This document shows positions 1 through 6,992 of a DNA stretch of 36,010 nucleotides, in pieces; the stretch's first letter is position 1, and each line of letters opens with the position of its first letter. The translations under genes and the position numbers were made by a program. The notes beneath the pieces were generated by a model. The model was not told the DNA's origin and did not search any database. It saw nothing but the letters and a program-made list of their open reading frames with translations. The stretch is taken from assembly GCA_007693535.1 (NCBI GenBank), contig REDK01000059.1, forward strand, positions 1 to 36,010, in the 5' to 3' direction. Source of the DNA: Chromatiaceae bacterium. GTDB lineage: Bacteria > Pseudomonadota > Gammaproteobacteria > Chromatiales > Chromatiaceae.

Positions 1-2
1 CG

Positions 3-521
3 GCGATCTTCTTCTATCTGACCCTGGGCTTCATCCGCCCAGTGCTGATGGGGAGCTGGGGCGAGGCGGTGCCGTTCGGGATCTTCCCGCATCTGGACTG
101 GACCGCGGCGATCTCGATCCGCTACGGCAACTTCTACTACAACCCGTTCCATGCCCTGTCCATTGCCTTCCTGTACGGCTCAGCCGTGCTGTTCGCGATG
201 CATGGCGGCACCATCCTGGCCGTGTCTCGCTACGGTGGCGATCGGGAGATCGACCAGATCACCGACCGCGGCACTGCGGCCGAGCGGGCTGCCCTGCTGT
301 GGCGCTGGACCATGGGCTTCAATGCCACGATGGAATCCATCCATCGCTGGGCCTGGTGGTTCGCGGTGCTGACCGTGATCACCGCCGGCATCGGCATCCT
401 GCTGACCGGTACCGTGGTCGAGAACTGGTATCTCTGGGCGGTGAAGCATGGCGTGGCACCTCCGTACCCGTCCGAGCTGACCCTCCAGGATCCGAGCCTG
501 TTGCAGGGGGTGGCACAATGA
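3..521 (+). CDS. pufM: Photosynthetic reaction centre M subunit (3' part, cut by window start)
   Basis: This is the C-terminal 172 residues of the M chain of the type-II reaction centre, an inner-membrane protein that binds bacteriochlorophyll, bacteriopheophytin, quinone and the non-haem iron together with PufL. The frame is open to the window edge, so the start lies upstream. The stretch [12 protein letters not shown] carries the first iron-ligand histidine, and [14 protein letters not shown] carries the second one, with the iron-ligand glutamate region between them; these correspond to the H219, E234 and H266 region of the Rhodobacter M chain. The last transmembrane helix ends at [15 protein letters not shown]. 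The stop codon overlaps the pufC start (ATGA), so the two are translationally coupled. PufL and probably a first pufBA pair should lie just upstream. Identification is secure. Confidence 0.97.
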   Translation, partial: AIFFYLTLGFIRPVLMGSWGEAVPFGIFPHLDWTAAISIRYGNFYYNPFHALSIAFLYGSAVLFAMHGGTILAVSRYGGDREIDQITDRGTAAERAALLWRWTMGFNATMESIHRWAWWFAVLTVITAGIGILLTGTVVENWYLWAVKHGVAPPYPSELTLQDPSLLQGVAQ

Positions 522-2053
522 AGATCCCAACTCGTCATCTGCTGATCATCCTGGCGCTGGGCCTTGCCCTGGTGGTCGCCGGCTGTGAGCGGCCGCCGCC
601 GGAGGTCGTCCAGAACGGCTATCGTGGGCTGGGCATGCAGACCAACTACAACCCGCGCACCCTGCAGGCGTCGTTGAACGCAAACGTCCCGCCGGACCCG
701 ATTCCGGCGGCCGAGCCGGGTGGCCCGCTGGCCAAGGATGTCTATCAGAACGTGCAGGTGTTGGGCAATCTCACCGTCGGCGAGTTCAACCGCCTGATGG
801 TGGCGATGACCACCTGGGTGTCGCCGGAGCAGGGCTGCTTCTACTGCCATGTCGGCGCGCAATGGGAGCTGGATGGCATCTATACCAAGGTGGCCTCGCG
901 CCGCATGATCCAGATGACCCAGGAGACCAATGCGAACTGGAAGGACCACGTCGCCGATACCGGGGTGACCTGCTACACCTGCCATCGCGGCAATCCGGTG
1001 CCGGCGCAGGTCTGGGTGACCGATCCGGGTCCGCGCATCGCCTCCGGTATGGCCCCGACCGGGCAGAACATCGCGGCCCCGACCGCGGCCTATGCCTCGC
1101 TGCCCTATGATCCGTTTACGCCGTTCCTGCTGCAGGATAACGACATTCGGGTCATTGGCGACACGCCGATCCCGCAGGGCAACCGGCGTTCGATCAAGCA
1201 GGCGGAATGGACCTATGCGCTGATGATGCATATGTCGACCTCCCTTGGGGTGAACTGCACGTACTGCCACAATACCCGCTCGTTCTTCTCGTGGGATCAA
1301 AGCACCCCGCAGCGCACGACCGCCTGGTATGCGATCCGCCACGTGCGCGAGATGAACAATGAGTACATCGAGCCGCTGGGCGAGGTGCTGCCCGAGACCC
1401 GCAAGGGTCCGCTGGGCGACCCCTACAAGATCTACTGCGCTACTTGTCATCAGGGTGCCTACAAGCCCCTCTATGGTGCGTCGATGCTGAAGGAGCATCC
1501 GGAACTGGCTGGTCCGATCCCGGAAGGTGGTCTCGCCGCGCTGGGCGCGGGTGCAGAGGCGATGGTCGAGGGGGCCGCTGCCGCGATGGATGAGGCGGCC
1601 GTCGAAGAGGCGATCGAAGAGGCTATGGAGGCGGTCGAGGAGGCTGTCGAGGGGGCCGCTGTGGAAGCTGAAGACAGCGCCGAGGCGGTCGTCGAAGAGG
1701 CGGCTGCGGTCGCCGATGACGCGGCCGAGGTCGTGGAAGAGGCCGCAGACGAAGCGGCTGCGGTCCCCGAGGATGTGGCTGAGGCAGTGGAAGAGGTCGT
1801 TGACGAAGCGGCCGAGGCCGTCGATGAGGCGGTGCCGGATCAGGCAATGGCAGCCCCGGCCGAGGAACCGGCGGTGGCGACCGAGGACGCAGCAGCAGCT
1901 GAGTCCGCGCCGGTGGAAGCGGCCGCCGCCGAGCCCGAGGCGGCTCCGGCGCCAGCCGAGTCCCAGGCACCGCAACTGCGCTATCCGCCCCCTGGCATGA
2001 TGCAGTATCCGCCGGCGCCGCTGCAGTATCCGCCGGCCCCCGGCACCCGTTGA
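518..2053 (+). CDS. pufC: Reaction-centre tetrahaem cytochrome c subunit with long acidic C-terminal tail
   Basis: PufC is the periplasmic cytochrome that re-reduces the special pair of the reaction centre. The protein has 511 residues from the ATG that overlaps the pufM stop. It starts with a lipoprotein signal ending VAGC (Cys23), so it should be lipid-anchored on the periplasmic face. Four CXXCH haem sites are visible at Cys107 (CFYCH), Cys152 (CYTCH), Cys247 (CTYCH) and Cys307 (CATCH). The cytochrome fold ends near residue 335. About 170 extra residues follow: an Ala/Glu/Val-rich, strongly acidic stretch with repeated EEA, DEAAEAV-like units, then a short Tyr-Pro-Pro tail ([13 protein letters not shown]). 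Blastochloris viridis cytochrome is about 336 residues mature, so this one is clearly longer. The frame through the tail is uninterrupted up to the TGA. The function of the tail is unknown. Confidence 0.96.
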   Translation: MKIPTRHLLIILALGLALVVAGCERPPPEVVQNGYRGLGMQTNYNPRTLQASLNANVPPDPIPAAEPGGPLAKDVYQNVQVLGNLTVGEFNRLMVAMTTWVSPEQGCFYCHVGAQWELDGIYTKVASRRMIQMTQETNANWKDHVADTGVTCYTCHRGNPVPAQVWVTDPGPRIASGMAPTGQNIAAPTAAYASLPYDPFTPFLLQDNDIRVIGDTPIPQGNRRSIKQAEWTYALMMHMSTSLGVNCTYCHNTRSFFSWDQSTPQRTTAWYAIRHVREMNNEYIEPLGEVLPETRKGPLGDPYKIYCATCHQGAYKPLYGASMLKEHPELAGPIPEGGLAALGAGAEAMVEGAAAAMDEAAVEEAIEEAMEAVEEAVEGAAVEAEDSAEAVVEEAAAVADDAAEVVEEAADEAAAVPEDVAEAVEEVVDEAAEAVDEAVPDQAMAAPAEEPAVATEDAAAAESAPVEAAAAEPEAAPAPAESQAPQLRYPPPGMMQYPPAPLQYPPAPGTR

Positions 2054-2077
2054 GGCGCGGGGTCCGCGAACCGCGCC
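2054..2077 (+). promoter_or_regulatory. Stem-loop directly after pufC
   Basis: GGCGCGG at 2054-2060 pairs perfectly with CCGCGCC at 2071-2077 around a 10-nt loop, starting on the base after the pufC stop. No T-run follows. In puf operons intercistronic hairpins are known to protect upstream mRNA segments from 3' exonucleases; that role is inferred here from position only. Confidence 0.4.
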
Positions 2078-2183
2078 CGGCCAGCCGGCCGGGCGGGCGA
2101 GGGACCGCCGGGTACGCGGCCGCCATTCATGACTCACGGCGCCCGGCGCCGTCAGGCAAACCAACTTGACAGAGGTAATACCC

Positions 2184-2327
2184 ATGGCCGACAACAAGTC
2201 ACTGACCGGGCTGACCGAAGAAGAGGCTCAGGAGTTCCACGGCATCTTCATGTCCAGCATGACCGGCTTTTTCGGGATCGCGACGCTGGCCCATGTGCTG
2301 GCCTGGATCTGGCGCCCCTGGCTGTAA
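2184..2327 (+). CDS. pufB2: LH1 light-harvesting beta polypeptide (second copy of the operon)
   Basis: A 47-residue single-helix membrane protein of the LH1 antenna ring around the reaction centre. It begins [20 protein letters not shown], which is the cytoplasmic beta N-terminus, and ends [13 protein letters not shown]. His37 is the expected bacteriochlorophyll ligand and His19 is the second conserved histidine of beta chains. An AGAGG ribosome-binding sequence lies 8-12 bases before the ATG. The protein is identical to the second beta chain encoded at 2810-2953, although about ten codons differ silently. The numbering pufB2 assumes a first pufBA pair upstream of pufL, outside the window, as in Allochromatium vinosum. 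Confidence 0.95.
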   Translation: MADNKSLTGLTEEEAQEFHGIFMSSMTGFFGIATLAHVLAWIWRPWL

Positions 2328-2338
2328 AGGTGGCGATC

Positions 2339-2397
2339 GGCCGCCCCGGCGGCCAGCAACGAGCGAATGGGCTGTCGCGGTGCCCCGCGGCCAGCCC
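2339..2397 (+). promoter_or_regulatory. Two hairpins in the pufB2-pufA2 spacer
   Basis: The 92-base gap between this beta and alpha gene holds two inverted repeats: GGCCGC/GCGGCC at 2339-2354 with a 4-base loop, and GGGCTG..CGCGG/CCGCG..CAGCCC at 2369-2397 with a small internal loop. Neither has a T-tract, so they are more likely RNA-stability or processing elements than terminators. The role is inferred. Confidence 0.4.
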
Positions 2398-2419
2398 GCC
2401 CTATAGAGGAGAATGATCC

Positions 2420-2611
2420 ATGCATCGTATTTGGCAGCTCTTCGATCCGCGTCGCACCCTGATTGCCCTGTTCGGCTTTCTGTTGGCGCTCGCGCTGCTG
2501 ATCCACTTTGTCGTCCTGGCCTCGCCGGACTTCAACTGGCTGGCTGGCGAGCGGGTGGTGGCCCCAACCTCGAACATGAGCGCCATGCCAGCAGCGCGGA
2601 ACATCAACTGA
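2420..2611 (+). CDS. pufA2: LH1 light-harvesting alpha polypeptide (second copy)
   Basis: A 63-residue LH1 alpha chain, one transmembrane helix, partner of the beta chain in the antenna ring. It has the typical amphipathic start [14 protein letters not shown], the membrane helix from about residue 14 to 34 and His29 (LLIHF) as bacteriochlorophyll ligand. A GAGGAG ribosome-binding site precedes the ATG. After FNWL the C-terminus reads [13 protein letters not shown], and so lacks the W-x-x-D-x-I pattern used for calcium binding in Thermochromatium tepidum LH1. The other alpha chain of this window (3181-3360) keeps that pattern. The spacing from pufB2 (92 bases) is much larger than the short gap usual between pufB and pufA. 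Confidence 0.95.
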   Translation: MHRIWQLFDPRRTLIALFGFLLALALLIHFVVLASPDFNWLAGERVVAPTSNMSAMPAARNIN

Positions 2612-2809
2612 TGCGGTAGGCCCCGCCGGCAATCGCTCCCAGTCCATTGGGGGTGCCCACGGGGCCCGACCCATCACGAGCGAAACCGGCGACACCGGAC
2701 CAAACTCATGGGCGTCCGACGCCGCCAAGCCCGTTTTGGGCGACCCTGCCGCGGGGATATACGCGGTTCACGGCCATCTGGCCTAACCTGAGAACTGGAG
2801 GTTGAATCC

Positions 2810-2953
2810 ATGGCTGACAACAAGAGCTTGACCGGCCTGACCGAAGAAGAGGCCCAGGAATTCCACGGCATCTTCATGTCCAGCATGACCGGCTTCTTCG
2901 GCATCGCGACACTGGCCCATGTGCTGGCCTGGATCTGGCGTCCCTGGCTGTAA
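2810..2953 (+). CDS. pufB3: LH1 light-harvesting beta polypeptide (third copy)
   Basis: A 47-residue LH1 beta chain with exactly the same amino acid sequence as the one at 2184-2327. About ten codons differ, all silently, including a TCA/AGC serine pair that needs more than one base change. This points to an old duplication under strong protein-level constraint rather than a recent copy or gene conversion of the whole gene. His37 is the bacteriochlorophyll ligand and the C-terminal RPWL provides the tryptophan that helps bind calcium in related LH1 rings. A GGAGG ribosome-binding site sits upstream. It follows pufA2 after 198 bases and is separated from pufA3 by an unusually long 227-base spacer. 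Confidence 0.95.
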   Translation: MADNKSLTGLTEEEAQEFHGIFMSSMTGFFGIATLAHVLAWIWRPWL

Positions 2954-2996
2954 GGCCCATCCTGTCCGAAAGCCCTTTCAGAGGCCCTGCCGCTCC

Positions 2997-3056
2997 CTAA
3001 TGAGATCAATGATGAGATCGATGAAGAGATCGATGAAGAGATCGATGACGATTGAT
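2997..3056 (+). repeat. 12-bp tandem repeat in the pufB3-pufA3 spacer
   Basis: Imperfect 12-base units of the type ATGAAGAGATCG follow one another: 2997-3008, 3009-3020, 3021-3032 and 3033-3044, then a decayed unit to 3056. The two central units are identical. The block lies between a beta and an alpha gene and has no start or stop frame that would make it part of either. Confidence 0.75.
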
Positions 3057-3180
3057 CCACATGGCAGCAGCGCTGGGCAGGTCGCGGCCATCCCGCCGCG
3101 GCAATCCTGACCCGAATGGCCGCCGCGGCGAACCCAACGAGACGCCCAGCGGCTCAACAGCGAAAACTAGGAGCATTCTC

Positions 3181-3360
3181 ATGCATAAAATCTGGCAGAT
3201 CTTCGACCCGCGTCGCACCCTGGTCGCCATCGCCGCGTTCCTGTTCATCCTGGGTCTGCTGATCCACTTCATCCTGCTCAGCACGGCCGACTTCAACTGG
3301 CTGGGCGATGGCATCCCCGCCGTCTCCGCCCTGATCGATCAGGCCCTGTCGATCGTCTGA
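3181..3360 (+). CDS. pufA3: LH1 light-harvesting alpha polypeptide (third copy)
   Basis: A 59-residue LH1 alpha chain. It starts [20 protein letters not shown], has one membrane helix and the bacteriochlorophyll ligand His29 (LLIHF). The C-terminal part reads [11 protein letters not shown], which keeps a W-x-x-D-x-I pattern (Trp40, Asp43, Ile45) like the calcium site of Thermochromatium tepidum LH1. The alpha chain at 2420-2611 lacks it. An AGGAG ribosome-binding site lies about 9 bases before the ATG. It is the last gene of the puf operon and is followed by a long hairpin and an intrinsic terminator. Confidence 0.95.
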   Translation: MHKIWQIFDPRRTLVAIAAFLFILGLLIHFILLSTADFNWLGDGIPAVSALIDQALSIV

Positions 3361-3404
3361 GGCGGCAGCGTCCGGTCGGCCTCCGATCGGGCGTTATGCT
3401 TGGC

Positions 3405-3443
3405 GGCAAGGCCGGTGCAGGGATGATCCGCACCGGCCTTGCC
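3405..3443 (+). promoter_or_regulatory. Long perfect hairpin behind the puf operon
   Basis: GGCAAGGCCGGTGC at 3405-3418 pairs without mismatch with GCACCGGCCTTGCC at 3430-3443 (14 bp, 11-base loop). It lies 45 bases after the last puf stop and 10 bases before the intrinsic terminator. It probably protects the 3' end of the antenna mRNA; this is inferred from position and stability. Confidence 0.6.
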
Positions 3444-3453
3444 GCGACGGTCC

Positions 3454-3478
3454 AGGCAGCCGCGAGGCTGCCTTTTTT
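3454..3478 (+). terminator. Intrinsic terminator of the puf operon
   Basis: An 8-bp stem AGGCAGCC/GGCTGCCT closes a GCGA tetraloop (GNRA type) and runs into six T residues at 3473-3478. This is a textbook Rho-independent terminator for + strand transcription and marks the end of the puf transcript. Confidence 0.9.
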
Positions 3479-3496
3479 GTTGTCCGAGTGACGGTC

Positions 3497-3544
3497 TCTG
3501 GGTCCGGTTCTGGGTCCGGCTCTGGGCCCGGTTCTGGGTCCGGC
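3497..3544. repeat. Tandem repeat, 4 x 12 bp (hexamer-based), downstream of the small membrane gene
   Basis: Four 12-base units of the type TCTGGGTCCGGT stand head to tail with single-base changes. Each unit can be read as two related hexamers (GTTCTG, GGTCCG). The block lies just past the stop codon of the minus-strand gene 3559-3828 and just after the puf terminator. A related hexamer array lies before that gene's start. Confidence 0.8.
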
Positions 3545-3558
3545 GCGACGGGGCGTCC

Positions 3559-3828
3559 TCAGCGCCGCTGCCAGCGCCGGGTGAGGTCAAGCAGATGCGC
3601 GAGGAGCGCCAGGGTCAGGGCCAGCGCGGTCCAGATCCAGGGCAGGCCGGCGCTGGTGGCCCGCAGCGCCAGCAACAGGAACAGACCGGAGGCCAGGGTC
3701 GGACCAAGTTCCCGCAGCCCGGGGCCGCGTCCACCGCCGCGCCGCAGCGACCAGAGCAGCAGGCCCTCGGCCAGGCTCGCGACGATGATTAAATCGATGA
3801 TGTGTCCACTGGCAAAGAGTTCGGCCAT
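3559..3828 (-). CDS. Small integral membrane protein, unknown function
   Basis: An 89-residue protein starting MAELFASGHIIDLII. I do not recognise the family. Three hydrophobic segments are visible: residues about 9-26, 44-58 and 62-82, with Arg-rich loops (LRRGGGRG and the C-terminal TRRWQRR), so it is probably an inner-membrane protein. The ATG at 3828 was chosen because the reading frame upstream runs into a hexamer array and then an Arg/Pro-rich stretch typical of non-coding GC-rich DNA. It stands alone, pointing towards the puf operon, with hexamer repeats on both sides. Codon use looks normal for the window. The existence of the gene is likely but not certain. Confidence 0.65.
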   Translation of the reverse strand: MAELFASGHIIDLIIVASLAEGLLLWSLRRGGGRGPGLRELGPTLASGLFLLLALRATSAGLPWIWTALALTLALLAHLLDLTRRWQRR

Positions 3829-3844
3829 GACCAACAGGCTCCGC

Positions 3845-3886
3845 GTTCGGGTTGGGGTTCGGGTTCGGGTTTTGGTTCTGGTTCGG
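3845..3886. repeat. Hexamer array, 7 units, upstream of the small membrane gene
   Basis: Seven consecutive hexamers of the type GTTCGG (GTTCGG, GTTGGG, GTTCGG, GTTCGG, GTTTTG, GTTCTG, GTTCGG) run from 3845 to 3886. They end 17 bases before the start codon at 3828, where the 5' untranslated region or promoter of that gene should be. The unit resembles the one of the array at 3497-3544. Confidence 0.8.
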
Positions 3887-3978
3887 GGCAGCCGCGGATC
3901 GGGGCGTGCTGCTGATGGGGGCGGCCAGATCTGGACCCTGTCCGGTGCCGCGACGCTGGCCGTGGCCGGGCGATTGGT

Positions 3979-4404
3979 ATGAGCAAGCGCGGCCGCTGGC
4001 AGCGGGACGCCCGCGGTGGGCGTCGGTGCTCGCCGTTGGTCCAGATCCCCGAATGGATGCCGGATGGGCCGGCCGCCGCGCTCGCGCTGCCGGCCGCGCC
4101 GGGCGGCACGGTCCAGCCCGGCGCGGCGCAGGCGGTGCGTGCCTGCGAACAATGCGCCGCCTGCTGCTGTCGGCTGGAGGTGCTACTGACGCCGGAGGAT
4201 CGCATCCCGGCGCATCTGACCTGTCTGGATGCCTGGGGCGGGCGCAGCATGGCCCGGGAGGCCGATGGCTGGTGTGTGGCCCTGCACCGCGACAGCCTGC
4301 GCTGCAGCATCTATGCCTGGCGTCCGTTCCATTGCAGGGCCTTCGAGATGGGCGGTGCCGACTGCCAGGCGGTGCAGCAGGATCTGCTGGCCGGGGCCGG
4401 ATGA
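3979..4404 (+). CDS. YkgJ-type cysteine-cluster protein
   Basis: A 141-residue cytoplasmic protein of the YkgJ (CxxCxxCC) family, thought to bind zinc or an iron-sulfur cluster; no reaction is established for the family. The cluster motif starts at Cys56 (CEQCAACCC) and continues with a cysteine in AHLTC, one in GWCVAL, one in LRCSIY and the closing pair around FHCRAF and GADC. This spacing fits the family. The first 50 residues are Arg/Pro/Ala-rich and may be an extension or may indicate a later true start, but no better start codon is obvious. It converges with the retropepsin-like gene at 4439-4936, only 34 bases away. Confidence 0.8.
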   Translation: MSKRGRWQRDARGGRRCSPLVQIPEWMPDGPAAALALPAAPGGTVQPGAAQAVRACEQCAACCCRLEVLLTPEDRIPAHLTCLDAWGGRSMAREADGWCVALHRDSLRCSIYAWRPFHCRAFEMGGADCQAVQQDLLAGAG

Positions 4405-4438
4405 GTCGTCCGGGGCGGCGGCACGCCGCGCGCGCCGA

Positions 4439-4936
4439 CTAGCCGCTGTCCCCGGCGGGGGGCGCGTTGTCGGCGGTCGCGAGATAGGGGGCGAGCGGAT
4501 CGGCCGGGCGGCCGCTGACGAAGGAGCGGCGCACGTCAACCAAGGCGCGCCCGGCCAGGGCGGTGCGCCCGATCAGCATGCGAAAGCGCATCGGGTCGCG
4601 ATCGGTGAGGGTCAACTCCACGGGCCAGTCCTGACCGGCGATGCGCAAGCGGGTCGCGATCACCGGGCGCAGCTCCCGATGGCCGCCGGAGTCGGTCACG
4701 TCGCGCTGATCCACCAGGGGCGCACGGCAGCGCACAATCAGATTGCCGCGGCCCTGGATGGGATGCACGGCAAAGCGCACCCAGTCCTGCCGCGCTACTC
4801 GAAACAGCGACAACTCGAAGGCATGCAGCGCCGATGTCCGCGCACCAGTATCCACCTTCGCCTTGAGCAGCGGCAGGTCGAGTTCCGGTAGCGCGACCCA
4901 TTCGCGCCAGCCTAGGGTCAACAGGGATTGCGGCAT
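4439..4936 (-). CDS. Retropepsin-like protein (DUF785 / RimK-associated protease family)
   Basis: A 165-residue protein of the family annotated as ATP-dependent zinc protease (PF05618), a retropepsin-like fold. The catalytic-type motif is KVDTGARTSALHA with Asp29-Thr30-Gly31-Ala32, preceded by the conserved opening LGWREWVALPEL. A second conserved part is RMLIGRTALAGRALVDVRRSF. Relatives are often found next to rimK, which adds glutamate to ribosomal protein S6; no rimK-like gene is in this window. It lies downstream of htpG on the same strand, 106 bases behind it, with a small hairpin at 4998-5012 between. Identification of the family is good; the true substrate is unknown. Confidence 0.85.
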   Translation of the reverse strand: MPQSLLTLGWREWVALPELDLPLLKAKVDTGARTSALHAFELSLFRVARQDWVRFAVHPIQGRGNLIVRCRAPLVDQRDVTDSGGHRELRPVIATRLRIAGQDWPVELTLTDRDPMRFRMLIGRTALAGRALVDVRRSFVSGRPADPLAPYLATADNAPPAGDSG

Positions 4937-5042
4937 GCGATCGCTCTGGCTCGCGCGGCTGTCGCCGCGGTCGGTGGGACCGCGCCGTGACTAGGTAGGA
5001 TCGCTGCGATCCGTTCCCCAAGCCCGGCAGCGGCCCGCCCTC

Positions 5043-6992
5043 TCAGCCCCCGCTCATGAACAGTTTGAGCATCAGATCGTTCAGGCGCCCGACGAAGGCG
5101 GCCGGATCATCCAACTGCCCCCCCTCGGCGAGCTGGGCCTGATCGAACAGGATCAGACCCAGGTCGGCGAACCGGTTGGCGTCGGTCTCCGCCTCCAGCC
5201 GCCGCACCAGCGGATGCTCCAGATTGAGTTCCAGGATTGGCCGGGTCGCCGGGGCGTCTTGGCCGACGGCCTTGAGCACCCGCGCCAGGTTCGCGCTCAT
5301 GTCGTGGGCGCCGACGACGATACAGGCGGGCGAGTCGACCAGGCGGGTGGAGGCGCGCACCTCCTGAACGCGCTCGCCCAGGGACTCTTGGAGGCGCTTG
5401 AGCAGACCTTCGTGTTCCTTGGCCGCCTGCTCGGTCTTCTGCTTCTCCTCCTGATCCGCCAGGTTGCCCAGGTCCAGCTCGCCCTTGGTCACCGATTGCA
5501 GGTGCTTGCCCTGGTACTCGTGCAGGTTGGAGACCAGCCATTCATCGACCCGGTCGGACAGCAGCAGCACCTCCACGCCCTTTTTACGGAACACCTCCAA
5601 GTGTGGGCTGTGACGCGCGGCCGCCGGGCTATCGGCGGTAATGAAGTAGATGTGCGTCTGACCCTCGCGCATGCGCTCGATGTAGGTGTCCAACGAGACG
5701 GTCTGGGCGTCGTCGTCGTTGGCGGTACTGGCGAAGCGCAGCAGGCCGCCAATGCGCTCGCGATTGGCATAGTCCTCGGCTGGCCCCTCCTTGAGCACCC
5801 GCCCAAACTCCTTCCAGAAGGTCTGGTACTGCTCCGGCTCGTCCTTGGCGATGCCCTCCAGCAGCCCGAGGATGCGCTTGACGTTGGCGCCACGGATGCT
5901 GTCGATCTTGCGGTTGTGCTGGAGGATCTCGCGCGAGACATTGAGCGGCAGATCATCGCTGTCCACCACGCCCTTGACGAAACGCAGATAGTGGGGCACC
6001 AGCTTGTCGGCCTCGTCCATGACGAAGACGCGGCGCACATAGAGCTTGACCCCGTGGCGCTGGTCGCGGTCCCACAGGTCCCAGGGTGCGCGCTTGGGCA
6101 CATAGAGCAGCGCGGTGTACTCGTTGGTCCCCTCGACCCGGTTGTGGACCCAGGCCAGCGGCTCGTCGAAGTCGTGGGAGAGGTGCTTGTAGAACGCCTG
6201 GTAGTCCTCGTCGGCCAGGTCGGACTTGCTGCGCATCCAAAGCGCGGTGCCGCGATTGACCTGTTCGAAGGCCGGTTCCTTATCCTCTTTGTCCTTGTCC
6301 GCGTCGGCATCGTCCTCGCGCGCCATCTCGATCGGGATGGCGATGTGGTCGGAGAACTTGCCGATGATGCTGCGCAGACGCCAGGGGTCGAGGAATTCCC
6401 TTTCGTCCTCCTTCAGGTGCAGGATGACGTCGGTACCGCGCCCGGGCTTGAGCACGGTCTCCAGGCTGTAGCTGCCCTGGCCGTCGGAAGACCAGTGTAC
6501 GCCATGCTCCGGGGTCAGGCCGGCGCGGCGCGAGATCAGGGTCACCCGGTCGGCGACGATGAAGGCGGAGTAGAAGCCGACCCCGAACTGGCCGATCAGG
6601 GCCTGATCGGGGGTCGGCGTGGCCGTCTCCTCGCCGCCCGCGGCCTGGGCTGCTTGCATCGAGGCGACGAAGCGACGGGTGCCAGAGCTGGCGATGCTGC
6701 CGATGGTATCGATGATCTCCTGCCGGCTGAGGCCGATGCCGTTGTCGGAGACGGTCACGGTGCCGGCCTCTTTGTCGACCAGCACGCGGACGCGCAACTG
6801 CGGATCATCCTCGAAGAGTTGTTCGTCGGTCAGGGCTTCGAAGCGCAACTTCTCGGCGGCATCGGAGGCGTTGGAGATCAGCTCGCGCAGAAAGATCTCC
6901 TTGTTCGAATACAGCGAGCGGATCACCAGGTCCAGCACCTGGCTCACCTCGGCCTTGAACTCTAGGGTTTCCGGATGGGCGTCAACGGTCAT
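5043..6992 (-). CDS. htpG: Molecular chaperone HtpG (Hsp90)
   Basis: Bacterial Hsp90, an ATP-driven cytoplasmic chaperone. From the chosen ATG the protein has 649 residues, close to the usual 620-640. The N-terminal ATPase domain shows the Bergerat-fold motifs ELISNASDAAEK (Glu37, Asn41), DNGIGL (Asp83) and GQFGVGFYSAF. The middle domain includes the stretch LPLNVSREILQHN, and the C-terminal dimerisation domain ends LKLFMSGG. The frame stays open upstream to about 7211, but the start at 6992 (MTVDAHPETLEFKAEV) matches where family members begin and has AAGG upstream. A sigma-32-like promoter is recognised about 100 bases before it, consistent with heat-shock control. Confidence 0.97.
   Translation of the reverse strand: MTVDAHPETLEFKAEVSQVLDLVIRSLYSNKEIFLRELISNASDAAEKLRFEALTDEQLFEDDPQLRVRVLVDKEAGTVTVSDNGIGLSRQEIIDTIGSIASSGTRRFVASMQAAQAAGGEETATPTPDQALIGQFGVGFYSAFIVADRVTLISRRAGLTPEHGVHWSSDGQGSYSLETVLKPGRGTDVILHLKEDEREFLDPWRLRSIIGKFSDHIAIPIEMAREDDADADKDKEDKEPAFEQVNRGTALWMRSKSDLADEDYQAFYKHLSHDFDEPLAWVHNRVEGTNEYTALLYVPKRAPWDLWDRDQRHGVKLYVRRVFVMDEADKLVPHYLRFVKGVVDSDDLPLNVSREILQHNRKIDSIRGANVKRILGLLEGIAKDEPEQYQTFWKEFGRVLKEGPAEDYANRERIGGLLRFASTANDDDAQTVSLDTYIERMREGQTHIYFITADSPAAARHSPHLEVFRKKGVEVLLLSDRVDEWLVSNLHEYQGKHLQSVTKGELDLGNLADQEEKQKTEQAAKEHEGLLKRLQESLGERVQEVRASTRLVDSPACIVVGAHDMSANLARVLKAVGQDAPATRPILELNLEHPLVRRLEAETDANRFADLGLILFDQAQLAEGGQLDDPAAFVGRLNDLMLKLFMSGG

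Noticed and set aside
230-2197. Long open frame (655 codons) on the minus strand across pufM and pufC
   Set aside because: It is antisense to two certain genes; the Arg/His/Gly-rich translation is typical for shadow frames in GC-rich DNA.
3497-3544. Possible CRISPR array
   Set aside because: The units are directly adjacent 12-mers without spacers, so this is a simple tandem repeat.
3852-4442. 196-codon + strand frame starting MGFGFGFWFWFG in the hexamer array
   Set aside because: The repeated start is only the hexamer array read in one frame, and the rest overlaps the YkgJ-type gene in another frame.
5214-6965. 583-codon frame on the + strand opposite htpG
   Set aside because: Composed of Val/Leu/Gln/His-rich low-complexity sequence mirrored from the chaperone gene; no ribosome-binding site or motif.
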